A stretch of DNA of 64,000 nucleotides, from NCBI RefSeq assembly GCF_032248455.1, contig NZ_JAVTTP010000002.1, positions 186,001 through 250,000 of the forward strand. Reading direction: 5' to 3'. The notes beneath the pieces were generated by a model. That model did no database searches and had not been told where the DNA came from. It saw only the letters and a list, made by a program, of their open reading frames with translations. This document shows positions 1 through 10,900 of the stretch, in pieces (position 1 is the first letter of the stretch; each line of letters starts with the position of its first letter). The position numbers were made by a program, and so were the translations under genes. The stretch is from Pricia mediterranea (GTDB taxonomy: Bacteria; Bacteroidota; Bacteroidia; Flavobacteriales; Flavobacteriaceae).

Positions 1-2007
<2,007 letters not shown>

Positions 2008-2103
2008 CTAGCGGGTTAGTGAATTAAAGCTAATCGGATGGGGGGTTCAGTAAGTGAGTGGGACGATTCATTTCAAATTCCAGAATTTCCGATTATTTCA
2101 ATG

Positions 2104-2976
2104 TTACAGGTTGATATAGCTACATTTAATCATCCTCTCGTTCCCGAACATATCATTTCGCAGCTCAATTTCCGAAAAATTATGGCTTTTTAGAAGCTGT
2201 TCGGTCTCTTTAGCCAAATATTGGTTGATCTCCAGATATAAACTTCCATTTTCCTTCAGGCCTTTCATGGCAAAACGGGCGATGGCCTCGTAGAATTGTA
2301 ACGGATTCTCATTGGAAACAAAAAGGGCCAATTCCGGTTCTTGGGATGTTACGTTCTTGTGCATCGCACCTTTCTCCTGCTCTCGCACGTAAGGAGGGTT
2401 GCTAACGATGATATCAAATTCGGTTTCCCGGGAATCCCAATTTAAAATATCCTTCTTTAGGAATTCGACGCATACCCGGTGGACCCCTGCATTTTTTTGG
2501 GCAATGGCTAAAGCTTTTTCCGAAATATCCAACGCAAAAACCTCGGCAGCAGGTAGGTTTTTCGCCAGCGAAACCGCGATACAGCCGCTTCCGGTGCCTA
2601 TATCTAAAATCTTGGGCGACCCGTTTCGCGCGCGCGAGTCCTTACCGTGCAAGTCCTCGATTATCCATCGGACCAACTCCTCCGTTTCCGGTCTGGGAAC
2701 TAGCACGTTTTCATCAACCTTAAAATCCATTTCCATGAAATGGGCGTTTCCGATAATGTATTGGATGGGACGGTACTGCCGCAACTGGGTCAAGGCCTCG
2801 AACAGCGGCTGCTCTTCTTCTTTGGTCACGGTCAGATTCGGTTGCAGGGCCAAAACGAAGCGTTCGAGCCCGAGATAATGTTCGATGAGCAGATAGAAAA
2901 AACTGTCCACTTCCTCCTTGGAGTAGGCAGAATCGAGTTCCTTGTGGAAGATGTTCTTGATTTCCTTTAACAGCAT
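2104..2976 (-). CDS. prmC: Peptide chain release factor N5-glutamine methyltransferase PrmC
   Basis: Methylates the GGQ glutamine of release factors RF1/RF2 with S-adenosylmethionine. The SAM-binding motif ILDIGTGSGCIAVSLA and the substrate-binding signature SNPPYV are both present, and the length (290 residues) fits the family. I chose the ATG at 2976 (MLLKEIKNIFHKEL), which matches the usual flavobacterial N-terminus; the frame stays open to an ATG at 3024, but that start would overlap the divergent ribD. Only about 30 bp separate the two divergent start codons, so the promoters must overlap the genes or be very compact. Confidence 0.95.
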   Translation of the reverse strand: MLLKEIKNIFHKELDSAYSKEEVDSFFYLLIEHYLGLERFVLALQPNLTVTKEEEQPLFEALTQLRQYRPIQYIIGNAHFMEMDFKVDENVLVPRPETEELVRWIIEDLHGKDSRARNGSPKILDIGTGSGCIAVSLAKNLPAAEVFALDISEKALAIAQKNAGVHRVCVEFLKKDILNWDSRETEFDIIVSNPPYVREQEKGAMHKNVTSQEPELALFVSNENPLQFYEAIARFAMKGLKENGSLYLEINQYLAKETEQLLKSHNFSEIELRNDMFGNERMIKCSYINL

Positions 2977-3006
2977 TTCTTTAAGGCTTAAATATCCTAT
3001 TTTTAC

Positions 3007-4074
3007 ATGGTGAATATACATCAAAAATATATGTCAAGGGCCATCCAAATCGGACGGAGCGGATTGGGACCTACCGCCCCGAACCCCATGGTGGGTGCTG
3101 TGATCGTTCACGACGGGCAATTGATCGGCGAAGGCTATACAAGTGCTTTTGGCGGCCCGCACGCCGAGGTAAACGCCATTGATTCGGTAGCGGACAAAAC
3201 CTTGTTGAAGCGGTCCACCTTGTACGTGACCCTTGAACCCTGCTCCCATTTTGGAAAGACCCCACCCTGTGCGGACCTGATTATCGAACACCGGATTCCC
3301 ACCGTGGTGGTTGGACTCAAAGATCCCCACAAAAAAGTAGCGGGCCAGGGCATCGAAAAACTTCGTAGGGCCGGGGTTCAAGTAATCACGGGAATTTTGG
3401 AACCCGAATGTCGCGAGCACCACAAGCGGTTTTTGACCTATCATGAAAAGAAGCGCCCTTATATCCTGTTAAAATGGGCGGAAACCGAGGATGGATTTAT
3501 CGCCCCCGACCCCATCGAACGCCATGAAAATCCCGAACCTTTTTGGATCAGCACTCCGTATTCCCGTCAACTGGTCCACCGGTGGCGTAGTGAAGAACAG
3601 GCGATTTTGGTCGGCACCACCACGGTCTGGGACGACAACCCTAAACTCGATGTGCGATTGTGGACGGGCGAGAGTCCGCTTCGGGTGATACTGGACAGAA
3701 ACCTAAAGATACAAGGGGACTATCACGTGCTAGATGGAAGCCACCCTACTTTGATCCTTACCGAGGTAGAGGAAACTTCCCGTTATTTGGACCATCTAGA
3801 GTATCGGATACTGGATTTTTCCAAGGAGGTAACCCCACAAATTTGCAGCATCCTTTATGAATACGGAATTCTGAGTGTATTGGTCGAGGGCGGTGCACAG
3901 ACCCTCCAAAGTTTTGGCAACGCCGGTCTTTGGGACGAAATTCGTCTGTTTACGGGAACATCCTCCTTTAAAAAAGGATTAAAAGCCCCCACGATACCGG
4001 GGAAGTCGGTAGTTTCGAAAAAAAATATAGGCTCGGACGTTTTACGGATGTACAAAAACGACCGGTTTGGGTGA
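3007..4074 (+). CDS. ribD: Bifunctional riboflavin biosynthesis protein RibD (deaminase/reductase)
   Basis: Carries out the deamination and side-chain reduction steps of riboflavin synthesis. The N-terminal cytidine-deaminase-like domain has the zinc motifs HAEVNAI and PCSHFGKTPPC; the C-terminal half (from about residue 150) is the NADPH-dependent reductase, with the typical ILLKWAETEDGFIA start and the LVEGGAQTLQSF glycine-rich segment. At 355 residues it is full length. Starts at an ATG 30 bp from the divergent prmC. A TATTTTTA sequence directly abuts the start codon and resembles the Bacteroidota -7 element with one mismatch, so the transcript could have almost no leader. Confidence 0.96.
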   Translation: MVNIHQKYMSRAIQIGRSGLGPTAPNPMVGAVIVHDGQLIGEGYTSAFGGPHAEVNAIDSVADKTLLKRSTLYVTLEPCSHFGKTPPCADLIIEHRIPTVVVGLKDPHKKVAGQGIEKLRRAGVQVITGILEPECREHHKRFLTYHEKKRPYILLKWAETEDGFIAPDPIERHENPEPFWISTPYSRQLVHRWRSEEQAILVGTTTVWDDNPKLDVRLWTGESPLRVILDRNLKIQGDYHVLDGSHPTLILTEVEETSRYLDHLEYRILDFSKEVTPQICSILYEYGILSVLVEGGAQTLQSFGNAGLWDEIRLFTGTSSFKKGLKAPTIPGKSVVSKKNIGSDVLRMYKNDRFG

Positions 4075-4220
4075 TGTTCATATTCCGAAACAAGCTATGC
4101 AACTGCCAACAAGAAGGTTCATAAAGTCTAGCCAGGTGCACCGACCGCTATTTTTAATGGAGCCTTAGCTGCAATGAGATTTAATCGACAAAACTGGTCC
4201 AACTAATAAAATAAACCTTT

Positions 4221-4826
4221 ATGATTAAAAATATCATCTTCGATTTCGGGGACATCTTTATCAATTTGGATAAACAGGTGGTGCATCGCGAGCTGGAAAA
4301 ATATGGGGGCATTCCCGAACTATCCCCGGAAATACTTGCACTCAATGATACGTACGAGGTCGGTGGTATCTCGTCGGAAGAATTTATCGAAAAGCTGGGC
4401 GAGGTGTTCCCAGAATCCACATCCAAAGAAATCACCCGGATCTGGAACAGCATGTTATTGGATTTTCCCGATGAGCGCCTGCACTTTATCGAAACCTTGG
4501 CAAAGGAAGGCGATTATCGGCTTTTTCTATTGAGCAATACCAATGCTCTACACATCCCGCATGTAGAGACCATAATGGGAAGCGAAAAGTTCAATCGGTT
4601 CAAGAATGCGTTTGAGAAGTTCTATCTATCCCACGAAATCAAGCTCAGAAAGCCCGATGCCGAAATCTTCGAGTTCGTGCTGGGCGAAAACGGGCTAAAG
4701 GCCGAGGAGACCTTTTTTATCGACGATACCAAGGCGAATACCGAGGCCGCCGAAAAATTGGGTATTCGGAGCTGGCACCTGCAGGTCGGGAAAGAGGATA
4801 TCGTCGAACTTAAATCCAGATTATAG
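4221..4826 (+). CDS. HAD-superfamily hydrolase (YihX-like)
   Basis: Probable small-molecule phosphatase of the haloacid dehalogenase superfamily, 201 residues. Motif I is FDFGDIFI, with the nucleophile Asp8 followed by Phe-Gly as in YihX-type enzymes rather than the usual DxD; motif II is LLSNTNA; motif III is the lysine in LRKPDAEIF; motif IV is FFIDDTKAN. The helical cap lies between motifs I and II. Substrate unknown; glucose-1-phosphate is the known YihX substrate, but that is only a family analogy. It is followed after one base by the exporter gene, and the two probably share a transcript. Confidence 0.9.
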   Translation: MIKNIIFDFGDIFINLDKQVVHRELEKYGGIPELSPEILALNDTYEVGGISSEEFIEKLGEVFPESTSKEITRIWNSMLLDFPDERLHFIETLAKEGDYRLFLLSNTNALHIPHVETIMGSEKFNRFKNAFEKFYLSHEIKLRKPDAEIFEFVLGENGLKAEETFFIDDTKANTEAAEKLGIRSWHLQVGKEDIVELKSRL

Positions 4827-4827
4827 C

Positions 4828-5691
4828 GTGATCTATCTGGCCCTGAGCATTCTATCGTCCTCCTTGATTTTCGTGGTCTTCAAGCTATTTACACGCTATA
4901 GGGTCGAAACGCTTGCCGCTATCGTCGTGAACTACGCCGTGGCCTGTTTGGTGGGGCTGTTCTTTTATAAGGGGGATGTTTCCCTCTCCGAAATTCCCGG
5001 AAAATCGTGGTTTTTAGGCACCGTGGCCTTAGGGCTACTATTCATTATTGTCTTTAACCTTATGGCGGCTACGGCCCAAAAAGCAGGGGTTTCGGTCGCA
5101 TCGGTCGCGACCAAGATGTCCCTCGTAGTTCCCGTACTGTTCGGCGTGATAGTTTATCGTGAAGCACTGGGTGCATTACAAGTACTTGGAATCGTGCTGG
5201 CCCTGGCCGCGGTTTATTTTACAGCGGTAAAAAAGTCCTCGATCAACTTTCAGAGAATCTCCCTTTTACTGCCGCTATCGGTCTTTTTGGGGTCGGGGAT
5301 TATCGATACCAGCATCAAGTACATTCAGGAGTTCCATATTAAGGAGAACGACTATCCTGTTTTTTCCGCGACCGTTTTTGCCGCGGCAGCGGTTACCGGC
5401 ATTCTGTTCATCCTTTTTAAATCCCTTAAAAATCCTGTCAAAATTGGGTATCGGAATGTTTTGGGCGGGATAGCCCTTGGCGTACCCAATTATTTCTCCA
5501 TCTACTTCTTGCTTCGGGCCCTACAGCACGACAGTCTGAACAGTGCTTCGGTCTTTACGATCAACAACGTGGCCATTGTCATGTTCTCGACTCTCTTGGG
5601 CATTGTTATTTTTAAGGAGCATATCAGTTCTAAAAATTGGATCGGTATCGGGTTGGCGGTCATTAGCATTTTATTAATAGCACTATTCTGA
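4828..5691 (+). CDS. EamA/DMT-family transporter
   Basis: Inner-membrane drug/metabolite transporter-type permease of 287 residues with about ten hydrophobic segments in two repeated halves (roughly 1-140 and 150-287), the EamA pattern. Each half ends with a conserved motif near the last helix (FGVIVYREALGALQVLGI and LGIVIFKEHISSKNW). The start is GTG, one base after the stop of the HAD hydrolase, and its stop overlaps the next start (TGATG), so it sits inside a three-gene operon. Substrate cannot be told from sequence. Confidence 0.9.
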   Translation: MIYLALSILSSSLIFVVFKLFTRYRVETLAAIVVNYAVACLVGLFFYKGDVSLSEIPGKSWFLGTVALGLLFIIVFNLMAATAQKAGVSVASVATKMSLVVPVLFGVIVYREALGALQVLGIVLALAAVYFTAVKKSSINFQRISLLLPLSVFLGSGIIDTSIKYIQEFHIKENDYPVFSATVFAAAAVTGILFILFKSLKNPVKIGYRNVLGGIALGVPNYFSIYFLLRALQHDSLNSASVFTINNVAIVMFSTLLGIVIFKEHISSKNWIGIGLAVISILLIALF

Positions 5692-6305
5692 TGGATATCT
5701 CTTCCGACACCTATAGAACCTTGGCCAAACCTTCAAAACAAGTGCTCTACAAGGACAAAAAAAGCAAGTTCTTCGGATATGCCTTTCCGATAAACAAAGA
5801 AGACGAGGTAAAGCCGATCATCGAGTCGTTAAGAAACAAACATTCTTCGGCCAACCACGTCTGCTATGCCTGGCAGCTTGGGGTGGTAGATCCTAGCTAT
5901 AGGGCCAATGATGACGGGGAGCCCAACAATTCTGCGGGGATGCCGATATACGGACAGATACAATCCTATGAAGTGACCCAGGTGCTAATAGCGGTCGCCA
6001 GGGTTTTCGGGGGCACGAAACTGGGTGTAGGAGGACTGATCAGTGCCTACAAAGCGACGGCGCAAATGGCATTGGATGCTGCTGTTATCGTCAAAAAAAC
6101 CCTGCAGCAGCGGTTTAGGTTATCTTTTGCGTATCCGGAAATGGATATCGTAATGCGCACGATCAAACAACGGCAGCTTAATTTGGTTTCCCAGAAAATG
6201 GAACTGGATTGTGAGATGATCATTTCGGTCCGCCTGAAGGATTCGGAGGAAGTGTATGGATATTTTAAGGGCGTTCAAGGGGTAAAAATCGAGGAAGTTG
6301 ATTAG
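5691..6305 (+). CDS. YigZ/IMPACT-family protein
   Basis: 204-residue protein of the UPF0029/IMPACT family, conserved but of unclear role (eukaryotic IMPACT regulates translation through GCN2; bacterial role not established). The N-terminal domain carries the family signature around residues 45-105 (HSSANHVCYAW, DDGEPNNSAGMPIY, RVFGGTKLGVGGL). The C-terminal half is the ferredoxin-like domain. Its start overlaps the transporter stop by one base; its 3' end overlaps the convergent thioesterase by 4 bp. Confidence 0.92.
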   Translation: MDISSDTYRTLAKPSKQVLYKDKKSKFFGYAFPINKEDEVKPIIESLRNKHSSANHVCYAWQLGVVDPSYRANDDGEPNNSAGMPIYGQIQSYEVTQVLIAVARVFGGTKLGVGGLISAYKATAQMALDAAVIVKKTLQQRFRLSFAYPEMDIVMRTIKQRQLNLVSQKMELDCEMIISVRLKDSEEVYGYFKGVQGVKIEEVD

Positions 6306-6703
6306 GATTCTATTTTTTCCAAGACATAATCGGGACATTTAATAGGACGCTTGGTTTCCTTGTCCAAGAAAGCCAAAACGGTGTTCGCCTCCGCCAAAAT
6401 TTCATCCTTTTCGTTATAAATTGTATAGTCGAATTCTATCTTGACCAAGGGAGGCTTTTTGAGCCGGGTCTCTACCGTAATAAGATCGTCATAGTAGGCC
6501 GATTTTTTAAAATTTATACTTAGGGAAACAACTGGCAACATAATGCCGCTTTCTTCCATACTTTTGTAAGAGATTCCAAAGCCTCTTAACCACTCGACCC
6601 TTGCCAGCTCCAGGTATTGCGCATAATTCCCGTGATAGACGACGCCCATCTGATCGGTTTCCGCATATCGAACACGGAAAGATATTTTGTTAAAGTTCAT
6701 CAA
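6302..6703 (-). CDS. Acyl-CoA thioesterase, hotdog (4HBT/YbgC) family
   Basis: 133-residue single hotdog-fold thioesterase. The signature YAETDQMGVVYHGNYAQYLE is typical of YbgC/4-hydroxybenzoyl-CoA thioesterases, the aspartate in ETDQMG corresponding to the catalytic residue. It likely hydrolyses short or medium acyl-CoA esters in the cytoplasm; the true substrate is unknown. It is transcribed toward yigZ with a 4-bp tail overlap, and away from dnaA across a 200-bp gap. Confidence 0.92.
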   Translation of the reverse strand: MMNFNKISFRVRYAETDQMGVVYHGNYAQYLELARVEWLRGFGISYKSMEESGIMLPVVSLSINFKKSAYYDDLITVETRLKKPPLVKIEFDYTIYNEKDEILAEANTVLAFLDKETKRPIKCPDYVLEKIES

Positions 6704-6815
6704 GTTTAGCTTTAAAATCCTATATTTAAAAGATTTCGAATTAGGGCTCTGAACATGGTGAAAAAAAAGGGCAAAATCAATAGACCTTCGGTTTTTTTTT
6801 TAGCTTTTTTGTTCA

Positions 6816-6823
6816 CATATTTG
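6816..6823 (+). promoter_or_regulatory. Possible dnaA -7 element
   Basis: CATATTTG differs at one position from the Bacteroidota -7 consensus TAnnTTTG. It lies 80 bp upstream of the dnaA start, just after a run of T residues. No clear TTG -33 element at the right spacing was found, so this is a weak call. Confidence 0.3.
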
Positions 6824-6903
6824 CCCACCAAGAAAGTAAGTCCCTTCCGACGAATTTCGACCGACTGATATTTTTTCTAACCGATAAATAAGCAAATTTT
6901 AAC

Positions 6904-8328
6904 ATGGGTGTTACTGCAAATTCCGTATGGAACAACTGTTTGGTATTTATCAACGACAACATTCAACCGCAGGCATTCAAAACATGGTTTGAACCCATCA
7001 AGCCGGTCAAGCTTACCGACAACGCTTTGAGTATACAGGTACCGAGTAAATTTTTTTATGAATGGCTTGAAGAGCACTATGTCAAACTCTTGAAAGTGGC
7101 ACTGACCAAAGAGCTAGGGGAAACTGCAAAACTGGTGTATGTCATCCGTATGGAAAACACCTATGGCAACAAAGAGCCCTTTACCGAGAAAATACCCAGC
7201 TCGAACCGGGGTACTATGGGCTCACAAGAAATGGACGTGCCCGTAAAATCGAAGAACCCCCAACTGAAGAACCCTTTCGTGATTCCGGGAATCCGCAATA
7301 TTAAGATAGAATCACAGCTCAACCCCAACTACAATTTCGATAACTTTTTGGAAGGTGATTCCAACCGGTTGGCACGATCGGCCGGAATGGCCGTGGCCAA
7401 CAAACCAGGCGGTACGTCGTTCAATCCGCTCTTGGTATTCGGGGGCGTCGGGCTTGGCAAGACCCATTTAGCCCATGCCATCGGGGTCGAGATCAAGGAT
7501 AAGTATCCGGAGCGCACCGTACTTTATATTTCCGCCGAAAAATTTACCCAGCAGTATATCGAATCGGTCAAAAAAAACACCCGCAACGATTTTATTCATT
7601 TCTATCAGTTGATCGACGTGCTGATTATCGACGACGTACAATTTCTTTCCGGTAAGTCCGGGACACAGGATGTGTTTTTCCATATATTCAACCATCTGCA
7701 CCAAAATGGCAAACAGGTAATCTTGACCTCCGATAAAGCACCCGTTGATATGCAGGATATTGAACAGCGGCTCTTATCCCGCTTCAAATGGGGACTTTCC
7801 GCCGAATTGCAAAATCCCGATTACGAGACCCGTGTATCCATTCTAAAGAACAAGCTCTATCGTGACGGGGTCGAGATGCCCGAGGACATTATCGATTATG
7901 TGGCCAAAAATATCAAATCGAACATTCGGGAACTCGAAGGGGCGGTGATTTCCTTGATAGCCCAATCCTCCTTCAACAAGAAAGAGGTCACCTTGGAACT
8001 CGCACAACAGGTGGTCGAAAAATTCGTAAAAAACACGAAGCGCGAAGTTTCTATAGAGTACATTCAAAAAGTGGTCTCCGATTATTTCGAGATGGACGTG
8101 GCCACCCTTCAGTCGAAGACCCGAAAAAGGCATATCGTACAGGCGCGTCAGTTGGCTATGTTCTTTGCCAAAAAGCTCACCAAGGCCTCCTTGGCCAGCA
8201 TCGGTTCACAGATCGGAAAGCGAGATCACGCCACGGTACTGCACGCCTGCAAGACAGTCGATAACCTGGCCGAAACCGATAAGCAGTTCCGCAAATATAT
8301 CGAGGATCTTCGCAAGAAGTTGTCGTAG
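6904..8328 (+). CDS. dnaA: Chromosomal replication initiator DnaA
   Basis: Initiates replication by binding DnaA boxes and opening the origin. 474 residues with all four domains: N-terminal oligomerisation domain (VWNNCLVFINDNI), a linker, the AAA+ ATPase with Walker A GGVGLGKTH and Walker B VLIIDDVQF, and the C-terminal DNA-binding helix-turn-helix with the DnaA signature GKRDHATVLHACKTV. It starts at ATG 6904 after a 200-bp gap divergent from the thioesterase. The immediate flanks (200 bp upstream, 258 bp downstream) show no obvious cluster of TTATCCACA boxes; see 26139-26171 for an origin candidate. Confidence 0.99.
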   Translation: MGVTANSVWNNCLVFINDNIQPQAFKTWFEPIKPVKLTDNALSIQVPSKFFYEWLEEHYVKLLKVALTKELGETAKLVYVIRMENTYGNKEPFTEKIPSSNRGTMGSQEMDVPVKSKNPQLKNPFVIPGIRNIKIESQLNPNYNFDNFLEGDSNRLARSAGMAVANKPGGTSFNPLLVFGGVGLGKTHLAHAIGVEIKDKYPERTVLYISAEKFTQQYIESVKKNTRNDFIHFYQLIDVLIIDDVQFLSGKSGTQDVFFHIFNHLHQNGKQVILTSDKAPVDMQDIEQRLLSRFKWGLSAELQNPDYETRVSILKNKLYRDGVEMPEDIIDYVAKNIKSNIRELEGAVISLIAQSSFNKKEVTLELAQQVVEKFVKNTKREVSIEYIQKVVSDYFEMDVATLQSKTRKRHIVQARQLAMFFAKKLTKASLASIGSQIGKRDHATVLHACKTVDNLAETDKQFRKYIEDLRKKLS

Positions 8329-8329
8329 T

Positions 8330-8364
8330 TATCGAAAGCCCGTTCCAACGGGCGAAAACCGATA
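8330..8364 (+). terminator. Hairpin after dnaA
   Basis: Right after the dnaA stop, GCCCGT and ACGGGC pair around a 4-base loop, with an outer TATCG/CGATA pair extending the structure. No T-run follows, so it is not a standard intrinsic terminator. It could be an mRNA 3'-end stabiliser instead. Confidence 0.35.
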
Positions 8365-8586
8365 GTGAATACTTATATTTGGAAGCCGACGAATTCTATC
8401 CGCAGGGAAAGAGAAGCCCATATACAATAGCCTACGGCCCAAAAGTTAAAAGTTCAATCTCTCCTCCCCTAGTTTTCATAAACCGTTGTTCGGCCGAACA
8501 GCAATAACCTTTATTTCATCCGTTGGCGTTCAAGGTAAGTTTTTTTCCGATCGTTCTATTTTTAAATCTTTAAAATCCCTTTTTAC

Positions 8587-9036
8587 GTGAAACACAAAAT
8601 ATTAATGGTCTGCCTAGGGAATATATGCAGATCGCCTTTGGCGGAAGGCATCCTTAAAAACAAGGTAAATCCCGAAGATGTATATGTAGATTCGGCTGGT
8701 ACCGGCAGCTATCACATTGGCAACGCGCCGGACCCACGATCCATTGCCGTTGCCCGAAAATACGGGTTGAACATCGAAAAACAACGTTGTAGACAATTTC
8801 AGGCGTCGGATTTCGAAAAATTCGATGTAATTTACGTCATGGATAAAAGCAACTACATGAATGTGGTCGCTTTGGCGAGGAACGATAGCGATACAGCGAA
8901 AGTAAAATTGCTTTTGGAAGAAGCGGACATATCCGAAAAGCAAGTTCCCGATCCCTATTACGATGAAGAGGATGGTTTTGAGCAGGTATATCGGATGATC
9001 GACCAGGCCTGCGATGCCATCGCAAGAAAATTATAA
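8587..9036 (+). CDS. Low-molecular-weight protein-tyrosine phosphatase
   Basis: 149-residue phosphatase of the LMW-PTP family. The P-loop CLGNICRS (Cys9 nucleophile, Arg15) is at the N-terminus and the general-acid aspartate sits in PDPYYDEEDGF near the C-terminus. The start appears to be GTG (8587), which puts the P-loop at the usual distance from the N-terminus. 15 bp separate it from the downstream methylase, so they are likely co-transcribed. Targets are unknown; relatives act in exopolysaccharide control or as arsenate reductases. Confidence 0.95.
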   Translation: MKHKILMVCLGNICRSPLAEGILKNKVNPEDVYVDSAGTGSYHIGNAPDPRSIAVARKYGLNIEKQRCRQFQASDFEKFDVIYVMDKSNYMNVVALARNDSDTAKVKLLLEEADISEKQVPDPYYDEEDGFEQVYRMIDQACDAIARKL

Positions 9037-9051
9037 TCGAGATACTTATCA

Positions 9052-9777
9052 ATGGTGAAAAAAAACAACGGTCCGGGGAAATTATATCTGATACCCGTTA
9101 CTCTGGGTGAAACCGCGCCGTTTGAAGTATTGCCCATTTCCATAAAAAAAGCGGTCGAGCGCATCAATCACTACATCGTAGAGAACGAAAAGTCAGCCCG
9201 TCGTTTCATTAAAAGGATAAGTTCGGGAAAATCGCAGTCCGCCCTCCATATATCAGTACTCAATAAATTTACCGAAGCGCAGGAAGTCCCCACGTTCTTA
9301 GACCCATGCGTCCAAGGCTACGACGTCGGTATCATTTCCGAAGCCGGATGTCCCGGTATTGCCGATCCCGGTGCCGAGGTCGTGAAGATCGCCCACGAAA
9401 AGGAAATTCAGGTCGTGCCCTTGGTCGGACCCTCGTCGATTACCCTAGCGCTAATGGCCAGTGGTATGAACGGACAAAATTTTGCCTTTAACGGTTATCT
9501 GCCCATAGATTCCGCAGAACGGAAATCCGCCATCAAGAGATTGGAAAAAGTTTCCCGAGTTTCGGGACAGGCCCAAATTCTCATCGAAACACCTTACCGC
9601 AACGATAAGCTTTTGACGGAACTGGCTAAAACCCTCCGCTCGAATACCCCGCTATGCGTAGCTTGCGATATTACCCTGTCAACCGAGTATATCGCCACCA
9701 AAACAGCGGCCGAATGGAAAAAAATACAAGTAGACCTTCACAAAAGGCCGGCCATTTTTATTTTTCAAGGGCAGTAA
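9052..9777 (+). CDS. SAM-dependent methyltransferase, RsmI-like (tetrapyrrole methylase fold)
   Basis: 241-residue protein with the tetrapyrrole-methylase fold used by RsmI, which 2'-O-methylates C1402 of 16S rRNA. Visible: the N-terminal strand GKLYLIPVTLGE, the SAM-binding segment ISEAGCPGIADPGAEVV, the VPLVGPSSITLALMASG loop and the ETPYRN motif. The usual RsmI start (GxLYxVxTPIGN) is altered here to PVTLGE, so I call it RsmI-like rather than RsmI; a role in rRNA modification is inference. Follows the phosphatase by 15 bp. Confidence 0.85.
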   Translation: MVKKNNGPGKLYLIPVTLGETAPFEVLPISIKKAVERINHYIVENEKSARRFIKRISSGKSQSALHISVLNKFTEAQEVPTFLDPCVQGYDVGIISEAGCPGIADPGAEVVKIAHEKEIQVVPLVGPSSITLALMASGMNGQNFAFNGYLPIDSAERKSAIKRLEKVSRVSGQAQILIETPYRNDKLLTELAKTLRSNTPLCVACDITLSTEYIATKTAAEWKKIQVDLHKRPAIFIFQGQ

Positions 9778-10084
9778 ATCTAATACCTCCTTAAAAAAAT
9801 AAAAAATCATCCGAGTTTCGTAAATAACGGACCACTTATACTTTTTTATTAACCAGTCGTACAAATATTGGATGCACCAGCCAATGTTTTTTGCACCTTT
9901 AAAGCGTCGAACTATCCGCCCCACTGTTCGATAAGGAAACCCCTATCCTGTTCGATTACGATACCCCCGAAAAATACTTCCCCCTACCATTGCCCAAGCG
10001 TAATATTCCAGTTTCCAATTGGTATTCCCTTGTCCTGTTTCCAACTTTGAATGCAAATAGTAATTAATTGTAACACATATCAAA
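9778..10084. other. 307-bp gap, no confident gene
   Basis: No RNA gene or standard promoter is recognised. A plus-strand frame without a start codon is open from about 9905 to 10066 and has protein-like composition (FDYDTPEKYFPLPLP, then SNWYSLVLFPTL) and codon usage like its neighbours. It may be a gene remnant or chance. Confidence 0.4.
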
Positions 10085-10795
10085 ATGAAAAACATCGTAA
10101 TCATTGGGGCTTCAGGTCACGGGAGTGTGATTTTGGACTGTATTGAAAGAGAAGGGAAGTACAACGTACTGGGATTTATTGATTCCTTTAAGAAAAAAGG
10201 AATAAAACAGAACGGCTACGAAATATTGGGCAGTGAACACGACCTGCCCTATCTGATTGAAATGTACGATATCGTAGGCGGTATCGTGGCCATAGGGGAT
10301 AACTGGACCAGAAAGCGCGTTGTTGACAAGGTTTCGAAAATAGCACCCCACTTAAATTTTATCACAGCTATCCATCCACATGCGATAATCGGGAAGGATG
10401 TATATGTCGGTAAAGGTACGGTAATCATGCCGGGCGCTATCGTGAATTCTAACGCGCAAATAAGGGATTTCTGCATTGTAAACACCAACTCATCCCTTGG
10501 GCATGACGGTTTTATGCACGACTTTTCAAGTTTTGCATGCGGGGTCAGCACCGGAGGCGGACTTTTCTTAGGAGAATTTTCAGCGGTTTCCGCGGGGGCC
10601 GTTATTCGGGAACATATCAGGGTAATGGAGCATACGGTCATTGGGGCCGGATCGCTGGTGGTGAAAGATGTGCCCGATCATGTAGTGGCCTATGGGTCAC
10701 CTGCACGCATCGTAAGAAAGAGAGAAACGGGCGAATCTTACCTCAGCGGCTACAGACCTAAAATTACCGATATAGCGAGACTGGTCAGTGCCTAA
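10085..10795 (+). CDS. NeuD/PglD-type sugar O/N-acetyltransferase
   Basis: 236-residue acetyltransferase of the sialic-acid O-acetyltransferase NeuD/PglD family. The N-terminal PglD-type Rossmann domain begins NIVIIGASGHGSVILDCIE; from about residue 95 a left-handed beta-helix of hexapeptide repeats follows (VIGKDVYVGKGTVIMPGAIV, then VIREHI and VVKDV). Members acetylate nucleotide sugars or surface glycans. Here no glycosyltransferases adjoin it; it precedes the secreted CBM/FN3 protein by 105 bp, so a role in decorating surface glycans is only inferred. Confidence 0.9.
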   Translation: MKNIVIIGASGHGSVILDCIEREGKYNVLGFIDSFKKKGIKQNGYEILGSEHDLPYLIEMYDIVGGIVAIGDNWTRKRVVDKVSKIAPHLNFITAIHPHAIIGKDVYVGKGTVIMPGAIVNSNAQIRDFCIVNTNSSLGHDGFMHDFSSFACGVSTGGGLFLGEFSAVSAGAVIREHIRVMEHTVIGAGSLVVKDVPDHVVAYGSPARIVRKRETGESYLSGYRPKITDIARLVSA

Positions 10796-10900
10796 CCGAT
10801 ACTTCCGGCGACCAAGTCTTAAGCCCCACTTTCATTCCCTATGGCCTACTACTTGAATATCATGTAGAAACGCGACAGATTTCAATACCGTTGCAATAAA

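Noticed and set aside
2977-3024. prmC start at 3024
   Set aside because: Would overlap ribD; the ATG at 2976 gives the standard N-terminus.
3034-3444. 136-codon minus-strand frame inside ribD
   Set aside because: Antisense shadow of ribD with no family features.
6704-6903. Replication origin immediately upstream of dnaA
   Set aside because: No cluster of DnaA-box-like 9-mers was found in this gap.
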